From the NCBI GenBank assembly GCA_964521105.1, contig CAZFPO010000051.1, positions 1-18,662 of the forward strand: a stretch of 18,662 nt of DNA. Direction: 5' to 3'. The notes beneath the pieces were generated by a model that saw only the letters and a program-made list of their open reading frames with translations, made no database searches and was not told the DNA's origin. Below, in pieces: positions 6,742 to 14,529 of this stretch (its first letter is position 1; the number at the start of each line of letters is the position of its first letter). Source of the DNA: JAQUGA01 sp964521105 (GTDB taxonomy: Bacteria > Bacteroidota > Bacteroidia > Bacteroidales > WCHB1-69). The position numbers and the translations under genes were made by a program.

Positions 6742-8286
6742 TTACAAAACTGTAAATTCTACTCTACGGTTAAGTTGTTTATTTTCTTCGGTATTGTTAG
6801 GTTTAACAGGTTTTTTTTCGCCCATACCAATAAACTGGAGACGTGTTTTAGAAATTCCTTTATCAATTAAATAATTTACAACCGATTTAGCTCGGTTTTC
6901 GGATAAGGTTAAATTACTTTGGTCATTTCCAACATCGTCTGTATGTCCAATAATTTTAATTTTCAAAGTGGCATCATTTTTCAATATTTCAACTAATTGA
7001 TCAAGTTCTGAATATGACTCGCCGCGAATATCGGATGAACCGGTGTCGAAAAATAAGTTGTTTATACGAATTGTTTGACCTTGTTTTAAGGGCATCATCA
7101 CTATTGATTGTTCCATACTGCTACCTTGCTCAGTTTTTGTTAAATCTAAATTTTGATGAATAGAATAGTATCCTTTAGCTTCGGCATAAATGGCATAAGT
7201 TTTACCGTAGGGTAGCGTAATTTTGTAGTTTCCATTACTCGAAATAGACTTTGCAACACCTACTTCTTTTCCGGTTTTTAAATCTTCGTATTTTATAGTT
7301 GCTCCGATGGGTTTTCCATCTGGGTCAACCACTTTGCCATTAATAAGCACTACTGGGTCGGGGAGAATTTCTTTAGTTAGTTGTATCCTAAAAACATCAC
7401 CTTTACCTTGTCCGCTTTTTTCGGAATTATAGTATCCATAATTTTCTAAGGCAGGAATAAATAAACCCTCGTTCCAACCAGCATCATTAATTGCCGAACC
7501 TAAATTAACGGGTTTACTCCAATTTGTCCAACTATCGTCTAAACGTTTGCTCATGTAAATATCATTTGAACCGTATGAATCGCCGCTTCTATTTGAAGAA
7601 AAATACAAAGTTTTGTCATCAGAAGCTATAAAAGGACTAAAATCGATTGAGGTAGTGTTTATAACATCACCCATGTGTTTGGGTTTCGACCATTTGCCAT
7701 TTTTATCCAAAAACGATACATATAAATCTTTACTTCCCAAGGTTTGTTTTTCAACTTCGTTTCCATCGTAACTTAAAATTAAAACTTTTCCATTATTTGA
7801 TAGGCAAAAAGTAGAGTTCATCGAAGGAATAGTTATACCTAACTCAATTTCAACGGGTTCACTCCATCCCTCGTTTGTTCGGCTTACTGTAAATAAACCT
7901 CTTTTATCATCATCTTTAACAATGGTTACTAAAAGGGTGTTGTTGTCGGGCGACACTGAATAAAGAAAAGGGTATTTTTTTTCGGTATTAAACTTCGCAT
8001 CAAGTTGTTTTGCAGTTCCCCAACTTCCATCTTTATTACGATCGACACAAAACAATCGGCTTTCGTCGTTTGGATTGGTAGAAGATGGGCATAAAATTCG
8101 TGTAAAATAAAGGTGATTTCCATCAGCCGTAAGTTTTGGACGATAGTCATAACAAGCTGAGTTTACATTTGAACCTAAATTTTCGGGTTCACCAATTACA
8201 TTTATAGCTTTTGTTTGAGAATAAATGTAGTTACCTTGAAATAAAAAGGTAGTAATTAAAAATAATAATAAACTTATTTTTTTCAT
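6742..8286 (-). CDS. PD40 beta-propeller / carboxypeptidase-regulatory / OmpA-domain envelope protein
   Basis: A 514-residue exported protein (signal peptide 1-24 ending 'YIYSQ'). Residues ~45-300 hold repeated PD40/WD40-like propeller strands, e.g. 'YRPKLTADGNHLYFTR' (48-63), 'FSPFIASDDKTLYFSSNRSG' (216-235) followed by 'SNDIYMSK', and 'ENYGYYNSEKSGQGKGDVFR' (281-300). Residues ~313-398 form a carboxypeptidase-regulatory-like fold ('INGKVVDPDGKPIGATIKY'). Residues ~408-514 are an OmpA peptidoglycan-binding domain with 'GHTDDVG' (447-453) and 'NRRVEF' (506-511). The order propeller-CRD-OmpA resembles the C-terminal part of the type IX secretion component PorE of Porphyromonas gingivalis, but the TPR region and lipobox are absent, and similar proteins are numerous in Bacteroidota. 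It is a single-gene unit closed by its own terminator. Confidence 0.88.
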   Translation of the reverse strand: MKKISLLLFLITTFLFQGNYIYSQTKAINVIGEPENLGSNVNSACYDYRPKLTADGNHLYFTRILCPSSTNPNDESRLFCVDRNKDGSWGTAKQLDAKFNTEKKYPFLYSVSPDNNTLLVTIVKDDDKRGLFTVSRTNEGWSEPVEIELGITIPSMNSTFCLSNNGKVLILSYDGNEVEKQTLGSKDLYVSFLDKNGKWSKPKHMGDVINTTSIDFSPFIASDDKTLYFSSNRSGDSYGSNDIYMSKRLDDSWTNWSKPVNLGSAINDAGWNEGLFIPALENYGYYNSEKSGQGKGDVFRIQLTKEILPDPVVLINGKVVDPDGKPIGATIKYEDLKTGKEVGVAKSISSNGNYKITLPYGKTYAIYAEAKGYYSIHQNLDLTKTEQGSSMEQSIVMMPLKQGQTIRINNLFFDTGSSDIRGESYSELDQLVEILKNDATLKIKIIGHTDDVGNDQSNLTLSENRAKSVVNYLIDKGISKTRLQFIGMGEKKPVKPNNTEENKQLNRRVEFTVL

Positions 8287-8294
8287 AGTATTGG

Positions 8295-8340
8295 ATATTA
8301 ATAAATAATGTTGAATATTAATGAATTGTGAAATATTAAT
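8295..8340. repeat. Three short ATATTAAT direct repeats upstream of the PD40-OmpA gene
   Basis: ATATTAAT occurs at 8295-8302, 8315-8322 and 8333-8340, start-to-start spacing 20 and 18 bp, close to two helical turns, within the 193-bp divergent intergenic region. It could be a regulator site for the minus-strand gene starting at 8286, or simply low-complexity sequence. Confidence 0.3.
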
Positions 8341-8439
8341 GCAAAATTAATTAAAATTATCAAATAATAGCTAATTATCCAATGATTTATAGTGTCGAAT
8401 TTTTAGGTATTGTTTAATTTTTTTTAATTTTATTATTTG

Positions 8440-8447
8440 TACTTTTG
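8440..8447 (+). promoter_or_regulatory. Candidate -7 box (TACTTTTG) for the RNase H gene
   Basis: TACTTTTG is an exact match to the Bacteroides -7 consensus TAnnTTTG. No TTTG stands at the right distance upstream, only T-rich sequence, so the -33 element is weak. The box is 32 bases before the chosen ATG. Confidence 0.45.
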
Positions 8448-8479
8448 CTTAAAAATGTTGAACAGTATTTGATTTGCAA

Positions 8480-9100
8480 ATGGCGATAAAAAAGAAGTTT
8501 TATGTGGTATGGAAAGGTGTTACTCCAGGTATTTATAGTAGTTGGGACGAGTGTGAAAAACAAATAAAAGGATTTGAGGGGGCAAAATACAAGTCGTTCG
8601 ATACCATTGAAGAAGCAAATCGTGAATATGAAAGTCCTAGTTTTAAAAAGAAGGAGATAAATTCTAAGCTTGTTTTAACTAAAACGGATGCATCATTTGT
8701 TTACCCGAGTATGTGTGTAGATGCTGCTTGTAGCGGTAATCCAGGTATAATGGAGTATCGTGGAGTAGATACAAAAAGCGGAGTGGAAATATTTCGAAAA
8801 GGACCTTATCCAGATGCTACGAATAATATTGGAGAATTTTTAGCACTAATTCATGCCTTAGCATTCTTGAAAAATCGAAATATAAAATGTGCAATATATA
8901 GCGATTCAGTAACGGCAATATCGTGGGTTAAAAAACGTAAAGCCAAAACTAAATTGGATATTACACCTAAAAACAAAGAGGTATTTGATTTAATTCAACG
9001 AGCTGAATTTTGGTTGATGAACAATAGTATTGATGTTCCAATATTAAAGTGGCCCACCGAATTATGGGGCGAAATTCCGGCAGATTTTGGGAGAAAATAA
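8480..9100 (+). CDS. Viroplasmin-domain ribonuclease H (RNase H1 family)
   Basis: Degrades the RNA strand of RNA-DNA hybrids. I chose the ATG at 8480, giving 206 residues starting MAIKKKFYVVW; a TTG six bases earlier is less likely. Residues 6-48 form the small caulimovirus-viroplasmin / hybrid-binding domain ('FYVVWKGVTPGIYSSWDECEKQIKGF' read in parts), which anchors RNase H1 enzymes to hybrids. Residues ~74-206 are the RNase H fold with the acidic catalytic set Asp81 ('VDAACSGNPG'), Glu119 ('NNIGEFLAL'), Asp142 ('YSDS') and Asp202 ('IPADFGRK'). This two-domain form is common in Bacteroidota. A 40-bp gap separates it from the PP-loop gene, so co-transcription is possible without a functional link. 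Confidence 0.92.
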   Translation: MAIKKKFYVVWKGVTPGIYSSWDECEKQIKGFEGAKYKSFDTIEEANREYESPSFKKKEINSKLVLTKTDASFVYPSMCVDAACSGNPGIMEYRGVDTKSGVEIFRKGPYPDATNNIGEFLALIHALAFLKNRNIKCAIYSDSVTAISWVKKRKAKTKLDITPKNKEVFDLIQRAEFWLMNNSIDVPILKWPTELWGEIPADFGRK

Positions 9101-9140
9101 ATTTGTAAAATAATATCTTTAAATGAATTAGGCTAAATAG

Positions 9141-10334
9141 ATGAATGAAGTTGTAGTAAATGGCAAACCTCAAAAGATTAAATATCAACAATGTTCGCGT
9201 TGTGTGCAGGATAGCACCGTCCCTGGAATAAGTTTCGATGAAAATGGAATTTGCAACTTTTGTCATTTGCATGATAAAATGGAAAAAATATTTCCAAACG
9301 GAGTTGATGGCGAAATTATTATGTCTGGTTTTGTTTCAAAAATGAAACGTGCTGGCTCAACTACAAAATACGATTGTGTGGTGGGTGTAAGCGGAGGTAG
9401 AGATAGTTGCTATTTGTTATATTTAGTTGTAAAAAAATGGGGGCTTCGTCCTTTGGCAGTTCATTTTAACGATGGTTTCGACAATCCGGTGGCAGGCGAA
9501 AATATGTTAAAAGCGGTTAAAAAATTGGGTGTTGATTTAAGAACTATAACTTCGGATTGGAGAGAGGCAAAAGCGTTGAAAATTGATTTTTTAAAAGCTT
9601 CAGTACCTGATTTGAATATGGGAACCGACATTGGCATTGCCTCGTCATTGTTTGGTACGGCTCATAAAGAAGGAGTGAAATATATTTTAATTGGTCAATC
9701 ATTCAGAACAGAAGGTGTAAAGCCATTGTCATGGTCGTTTTTTGATGGAGATTATTTGAGAAACGTGCATGCCAAATTTAGCGATTTACCATTAAGAAAA
9801 TGGACTCCAAACGACCCAGGTTTCAATCTTGGAGTTAAAGAGATGTTTTATTATACGGTAATAAAAGGTATTAGAACCATTACGCCAATGTATTATACCG
9901 ACTATATCCGTAAGGATGCTGAAGAAATAATAAAAAAAGAATTAGATTGGGTTTATCCAGGTGCTCATTATTTTGACGATTTGTATCATAGCTTGATAAA
10001 ATATGTGCACCGAGTAAAATTCAATATCGATATGAATATGAATAGCGATTCAGCATTGGTTCGCTCAGGTCAACTTGATAGAGGAATTGCGTTAAATCGT
10101 GCTCATGGTGTTTATTCTATCGAAGATCCAAAGATTATTGATTTATGTATAAAACGATTGGGAATTTCGCGAGATGATTTCGATTCTTATATGGCTTTGC
10201 CTTCTAAAACATTTCGAGATTATAAAACGGGTTATCGTTATATCAAATTATTGAAATATTCTATAAAGCTACTTTCGTATTTAAATCTTCTCCCTCGTGT
10301 AACCTTTGATAAATATTTTAATTGTGGTAAATAA
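9141..10334 (+). CDS. N-acetyl sugar amidotransferase-type PP-loop enzyme (WbpG/PseA/LegG-like family)
   Basis: A 397-residue ATP pyrophosphatase-type enzyme. Characterised relatives convert an N-acetyl group on a surface sugar to an acetamidino group, using ammonia supplied by HisH/HisF-like partners. Visible signs: a zinc-ribbon-like set Cys18-x2-Cys21 ('CSRCVQDSTVPGI') and Cys38-x2-Cys41 ('CNFC'); the PP-loop 'VGVSGGRDSCY' (SGGRDS at 84-89); 'LAVHFNDGFDNP' (105-116); and 'ILIGQSFRTEG' (182-192). These strings are characteristic of the family. No glutaminase/synthase partner or sugar-biosynthesis genes are nearby; instead a carbamoyltransferase gene follows after 48 bp. The exact substrate cannot be read from sequence. 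The likely product is a modified surface glycan, by family analogy only. Confidence 0.85.
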   Translation: MNEVVVNGKPQKIKYQQCSRCVQDSTVPGISFDENGICNFCHLHDKMEKIFPNGVDGEIIMSGFVSKMKRAGSTTKYDCVVGVSGGRDSCYLLYLVVKKWGLRPLAVHFNDGFDNPVAGENMLKAVKKLGVDLRTITSDWREAKALKIDFLKASVPDLNMGTDIGIASSLFGTAHKEGVKYILIGQSFRTEGVKPLSWSFFDGDYLRNVHAKFSDLPLRKWTPNDPGFNLGVKEMFYYTVIKGIRTITPMYYTDYIRKDAEEIIKKELDWVYPGAHYFDDLYHSLIKYVHRVKFNIDMNMNSDSALVRSGQLDRGIALNRAHGVYSIEDPKIIDLCIKRLGISRDDFDSYMALPSKTFRDYKTGYRYIKLLKYSIKLLSYLNLLPRVTFDKYFNCGK

Positions 10335-10382
10335 TTGGGTGAAAAAATAAAATGTAAAAATATAGTAATAAAATTATAAAAA

Positions 10383-12020
10383 ATGTATATATTAGGATTG
10401 AATGGTGGGGTTAGATTAGGTTATCAAGATGTTTCGGCAACATTGATGAAAGATGGAAAAGTAATTTTCGCTATTGAAGAAGAGCGATTAAATAGGGTTA
10501 AGTTTTCACCTGGACAATTACCCGAATTAGCGATTTTTGAGTGCTTAAAACAGGCAAACATTACCATGAAAGAGGTTGATGTAGTTGCTTCGCATGGCTC
10601 AACTTGGGGTGAAGAATATGCTCAAAAACTTTACGATTATCTGTTGTTCACTTTCGGGTTTTGCCCTAAATTAGAATTTGTTCATCATCACGATGCTCAT
10701 TCTGCTAGTGCTTTTTATGCTTCTGGATTTGACGAAGCAATGATTATTACGTTTGATGCATCGGGCGATGGTGTCTCTACTCAATTATCAATTGGTAGAA
10801 ATAATTCGATGGAACTCTTTAAACGTTATTATCGTCCAAACAGTTTGGGGATTTTTTACTCCTTATTTACTCAGTTTTGTGGTTTTCGCCGCGATAGTGA
10901 TGAATATAAATTAATGGGTCTTTCGGCTTATGGCGATAGCTCAAAATTTGATTTATCCCAAATATTAGTTTTTAATAATGGGGAACTTTATTTGAATGAA
11001 AAATACATTAAAGCAATTCCTCAGGGTGGAGGGCAGCCTACACGGCAAGAAATGGCTTTTAGTGATGAATTGTTGAACGAATTTGGTTCAAAGCGATTAA
11101 AAAACGACCCGTTTGAAAAAAGATATAAAGATATTGCTGCAGCTGTTCAAAAGCAGCTAGAAATAACCATTGTTGAAATGGTTCGTTATTTCCACAAAGA
11201 AACAGGCATACGGAAAATTTGTTTAGCAGGAGGGGTTGCTCTAAACTGCTTGGCAAATCAAAAAATTATGAATTTGGAGTTTATTGACGAAATATTCGTT
11301 CAACCTGCTTCGAGCGATGCTGGTATTTCGCTGGGAGCAGCTATGTATGCGGCTGCAAAAAATAATTTTCCAATAGTACCAATGCATTCTGCTCTTTTTG
11401 GAATGGAGTTTTCAAATGAAGAAATTGAAAAGACACTTCGCGAAATTGGGGTAGAATATTCCAAAATTGATAACCCAGCCCAAAAAGCTGCAGAGTTAGT
11501 CTCAAATAATAAAGTTATCGGATGGTTTCAAGGACGAATGGAATTTGGACCAAGGGCTTTGGGAGCAAGAAGCATTTTAGCTAATCCTGCCATGCCCGAT
11601 GTGAAAAATATCATCAATTCAAAAATTAAATATCGTGAAGACTACCGCCCTTTCTGTCCTTCGGTTATTGAAGAGGAATCTGAAAAGTATTTTATAGGGA
11701 AAAGTAAAGTATCTCCATTCATGAATATTACGTTTGACGTTAAAGAAGATATGAAAAAAGTTATACCTGGTGTCGTTCATGCCGATGGTACCGCACGTAT
11801 TCAAACGGTGTCAGCAAAAAATCAACCATTGTATCATGCTTTTTTAATTGAGCTTAAAAAGCTAACGGGTCATCCTGTTGTCGTTAATACAAGTTTTAAT
11901 ACTAATAATGAGCCTATTGTAGCAACTCCATCGGATGCTGTAGCAACATTTTATCGAAGCGGATTAGATGCTTTAGTAATTGGTGATTTTTTACTTAAAA
12001 AGACATCTTTAAATTCGTAA
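10383..12020 (+). CDS. Carbamoyltransferase, NodU/CmcH (TobZ-like) family
   Basis: Transfers a carbamoyl group from carbamoyl phosphate, via carbamoyl-adenylate, to a hydroxyl of a sugar or antibiotic in characterised members (NodU, CmcH, TobZ). At 545 residues it is full length. The N-terminal Kae1-like domain has 'ILGLNGG', 'EEERLNRVKF' and the metal-binding motif HHDAHSASA at 102-110, then 'ITFDASGDG' (122-130), 'KLMGLSAYG' and 'LAGGVALNCLAN' (281-292). The C-terminal carbamoylation domain has 'GWFQGRMEFGPRALGARSIL' (380-399), 'YRPFCPSV' and 'PVVVNTSFN' (498-506). It follows the PP-loop enzyme by 48 bp on the same strand, so the two may act on the same molecule. The stop is only 5 bp from the stop of the convergent barrel gene. 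Confidence 0.93.
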   Translation: MYILGLNGGVRLGYQDVSATLMKDGKVIFAIEEERLNRVKFSPGQLPELAIFECLKQANITMKEVDVVASHGSTWGEEYAQKLYDYLLFTFGFCPKLEFVHHHDAHSASAFYASGFDEAMIITFDASGDGVSTQLSIGRNNSMELFKRYYRPNSLGIFYSLFTQFCGFRRDSDEYKLMGLSAYGDSSKFDLSQILVFNNGELYLNEKYIKAIPQGGGQPTRQEMAFSDELLNEFGSKRLKNDPFEKRYKDIAAAVQKQLEITIVEMVRYFHKETGIRKICLAGGVALNCLANQKIMNLEFIDEIFVQPASSDAGISLGAAMYAAAKNNFPIVPMHSALFGMEFSNEEIEKTLREIGVEYSKIDNPAQKAAELVSNNKVIGWFQGRMEFGPRALGARSILANPAMPDVKNIINSKIKYREDYRPFCPSVIEEESEKYFIGKSKVSPFMNITFDVKEDMKKVIPGVVHADGTARIQTVSAKNQPLYHAFLIELKKLTGHPVVVNTSFNTNNEPIVATPSDAVATFYRSGLDALVIGDFLLKKTSLNS

Positions 12021-12025
12021 TGCAC

Positions 12026-12772
12026 TTATTTTGAAAGCAATCTTGTTTTTTCAAATTTTTTAAACAATCGGATAGGATAATAAAAACTTGCTCCAACACT
12101 CCAATATTCGCCGTTTGATTGAACTTTGGTTGATTGAGTAGTCTGATTATTTTTTTTATAGCTGACATTAAGATTTAAAACCTTATCAAATCCCGAGTAA
12201 TAACTTCCCGAAAATAATAGTCGACAACCTTTTATTAGGTTAAATTCAAGTCCTATAGTGCTTTCAAGTAAAGAAAATTTTTTTAGATTATTGTAATTTG
12301 AGGAGTAATTAATAGTTGTTGTATCCGTTTCTGAAATAGAAATAAAATATCCCTCACTGCTTCCTGTTGTGTTTGTGTAGCAAAAATGGTATCCTAATGA
12401 AGTAATTAAGGAGACGTTTCTGCCAATAGTGGTTTTTAGTTTTATGCGAAATGGTATTTGAAAAGCTTTTATTGCACTGGACGAAGTTATAAACGATCCT
12501 TCTTTTTGAGGTGCATTATATTGAAATCCATTTTTATAGTTTTTCAAAATCAGCCCTGTTTCAACTATTATATTATTTTTGATTTCATAATTGAAATTTA
12601 TACCAATAGAAATGTTTTTCAACGAAGTAGTACTAAATCTATTGGTTTCATCTGCAATTTTAGTTAAATATCCATTAAAGTACGAGGATAAGCCAATAAA
12701 TGTTTTGTTTTGGCATAAGCCAGATAGTGTAAAACATGACATGACAATGAAAAACAACAATTTACTTTTCAT
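12026..12772 (-). CDS. Predicted outer-membrane beta-barrel protein, unknown function
   Basis: A 248-residue exported protein with a clear signal peptide (MKSKLLFFIVMSCFTLSGLCQ, written here as residues 1-21 ending 'SGLCQ'). The rest alternates polar and hydrophobic residues in strands such as 'ISIGINFNYEI', 'IIVETGLILKN', 'QIPFRIKLKTT', 'STIGLEFNLI' and 'YWSVGASFYYPI', with turns rich in Asn/Ser/Thr. This pattern fits a small 8-stranded porin-like barrel such as the outer-membrane beta-barrel (PF13568-like) group; I do not recognise a specific family. It ends with a basic tail rather than the usual terminal Phe. It begins 20 bp after the stop of the fusion gene upstream and is the third gene of the sigma-factor operon, suggesting it belongs to the same envelope response. 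Confidence 0.7.
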   Translation of the reverse strand: MKSKLLFFIVMSCFTLSGLCQNKTFIGLSSYFNGYLTKIADETNRFSTTSLKNISIGINFNYEIKNNIIVETGLILKNYKNGFQYNAPQKEGSFITSSSAIKAFQIPFRIKLKTTIGRNVSLITSLGYHFCYTNTTGSSEGYFISISETDTTTINYSSNYNNLKKFSLLESTIGLEFNLIKGCRLLFSGSYYSGFDKVLNLNVSYKKNNQTTQSTKVQSNGEYWSVGASFYYPIRLFKKFEKTRLLSK

Positions 12773-12792
12773 GGATAATTTGATGGATTCAT

Positions 12793-14529
12793 TTACTTCT
12801 GATAATTACCAAGTTCAATTCTAAATCCAATTTCTCCATAATGAATTATTCCGTAAGCATCTCTAAGCGACTTATTTAAACTAGCTCCGGAACGAAGAAA
12901 TATATTTATAGAATTAGCTGCCCGATATCCAATGTGAGCACCTATTGATTGGAAGTTTTCGCTATGAATTCCAAAATATAATTTATTGAGTTTGCTTAAA
13001 CTAATATAGGGCACAAAGTAGGTAGAAGTTGAATAGGGTGTGTATTGATAGGTAAAAGAAGGATTTAACGACCATGTTTGATTTAATCGAAGTTTGCCGC
13101 CACTTGATAGGCGAAGGGAAAGAGGGGAAATGCTTTTATGGTAGTCGCCTGTGAACGCAAAATTATAAACATTTGTTGCTGATATGCTGGCATAAAGTGT
13201 TTTATATAAATAACGAACTCCTAAATTAAGCGATGTGGATTGGTTTTCGTTCCGTAATAATTGAGGAGACAAAGACCCCCAAGGGTAATCCAACAGTGGA
13301 ACTTCAATTCGGTCGATGCTTTTTAAGTTAATTCCACCACCAAATAGAACTGAGGAATTTCGGTTAATAGTCGCTTGATAAGCAAGAGATAGATTAAGTA
13401 AAATACTATTGTATGTGCCCCCATGAATTTGATTAAATGCAATTCCAATTCCCATATTTTTAGAGTGTATTGGGAATGAGTTTCCTATTGTATATTCATA
13501 AGGTGCTATTTTTGAATTTTCAATGCTTTGTAAAATGGCTCCCACCTGACAAATTGCCGACAAAGTATATCTGTTTTCAAATCCACTTAGTGATGGGTCG
13601 TTCAAAAAATGATTATTTAAATAGCTTGCAATATCCCTCGAACGTTCTAAACCAATGTGTGATATGGATAAATAATTATCGATTGAACGTTTTAATTGAG
13701 CAAATGAAAAATTAGCTTTTTGTTTAGCTTCTCCGCCTACTACTGTATAGTCTTCGTAAGCGTATTTTTTTGGAGTAACAGACACTTTATTTTCAGTTTC
13801 GTTGCTGACATTATTTACTTTAAGCTCAGTGTTAATTATTTTTTCTTCGGTTGGATTGAGGGTTACAGTTTCTGATTTATTGTTATTATTAGTTATGGGC
13901 GAGTTGGTTTCAATACTTTTTGATGTTGATTTGATGTTGAGGTTACTATTTTGGGGAGTTGTTTCAGAAATATTTTTTTGTTCAATTTGTGTAATTGGTA
14001 GCGAAATTTTTTCAATTGGTTTTTCAGCAACAGTATTGTTTTTAGGTGATTCGTTTATATCACTATTTAATTCACTTTTTGTTATATTTGATTCTGGTTT
14101 TTCAGGTAACGAAGTTTTCCTATTTTTTTCAGTTTGGTTGGGTATAAATTCTGATGCTGAGTAATTATTATTAACTATTGAATTATTTGCTTTAATTTGG
14201 GGATTGTTTTGGTGTGTTTCTGAGTTATTTTGAACGATTGAATTATTGCTTTTGGTGCTGTTTATAGTTGACAAATCAATAGAAACATATTTTTGACAAT
14301 ATTCTACTCTATTTTCCGAATAGTTAGTAAAAACGAAATAAGTAACAACTGAGGATACGGCAACGCCAATAATCATGCTTGCAATAAATAAGTTGCTTGA
14401 AAACCATTTGCTTTTTCCAGCTGAATTTGATGCTTGTTTTTTCAAAAACGATTCCCATTCTTTGGGATTGTAATCGAAATGTTGTTGTTCAACTTTGGTT
14501 TTAAAAAGTTTATCGAAGTTATTATCCAT
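12793..14529 (-). CDS. Anti-sigma-like / PorP-SprF-like barrel fusion spanning the envelope
   Basis: A 578-residue protein of mixed architecture, unnamed as far as I know. Residues 1-40 are a short cytoplasmic segment with 'HFDYNPKEWESFLKKQ', resembling the N-terminal tails of Bacteroidota anti-sigma-like proteins. Residues ~46-67 ('LFIASMIIGVAVSSVVTYFV') form one membrane helix and there is no cleavable signal peptide. Residues ~70-255 are low complexity, dominated by Asn, Ser, Thr, Glu, Lys and Pro. Residues ~262-578 look like a PorP/SprF-type type IX secretion membrane protein or other barrel: 'MGIGIAFNQIHGGTYNS', 'SVLFGGGINL', 'STSLNLGVRYLYKTLYASIS', ending 'GEIGFRIELG'. Its ATG overlaps the end of the sigma gene by 8 bases, implying translational coupling. 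I infer that it restrains or signals to that sigma factor while contacting the outer membrane; the barrel call is from pattern only. Confidence 0.7.
   Translation of the reverse strand: MDNNFDKLFKTKVEQQHFDYNPKEWESFLKKQASNSAGKSKWFSSNLFIASMIIGVAVSSVVTYFVFTNYSENRVEYCQKYVSIDLSTINSTKSNNSIVQNNSETHQNNPQIKANNSIVNNNYSASEFIPNQTEKNRKTSLPEKPESNITKSELNSDINESPKNNTVAEKPIEKISLPITQIEQKNISETTPQNSNLNIKSTSKSIETNSPITNNNNKSETVTLNPTEEKIINTELKVNNVSNETENKVSVTPKKYAYEDYTVVGGEAKQKANFSFAQLKRSIDNYLSISHIGLERSRDIASYLNNHFLNDPSLSGFENRYTLSAICQVGAILQSIENSKIAPYEYTIGNSFPIHSKNMGIGIAFNQIHGGTYNSILLNLSLAYQATINRNSSVLFGGGINLKSIDRIEVPLLDYPWGSLSPQLLRNENQSTSLNLGVRYLYKTLYASISATNVYNFAFTGDYHKSISPLSLRLSSGGKLRLNQTWSLNPSFTYQYTPYSTSTYFVPYISLSKLNKLYFGIHSENFQSIGAHIGYRAANSINIFLRSGASLNKSLRDAYGIIHYGEIGFRIELGNYQK

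Noticed and set aside
8471..8482. TTG start two codons before the RNase H ATG
   Set aside because: The ATG at 8480 gives the normal MAIKKKFYVVW-type N-terminus and TTG is a less common start.
13802..14164. Plus-strand open frame of 120 codons rich in Leu, Phe and Ser
   Set aside because: It is the antisense of the Asn/Thr/Ser-rich linker of the fusion gene; its membrane-like look comes from complementing A-rich codons. No start signal or family resemblance.
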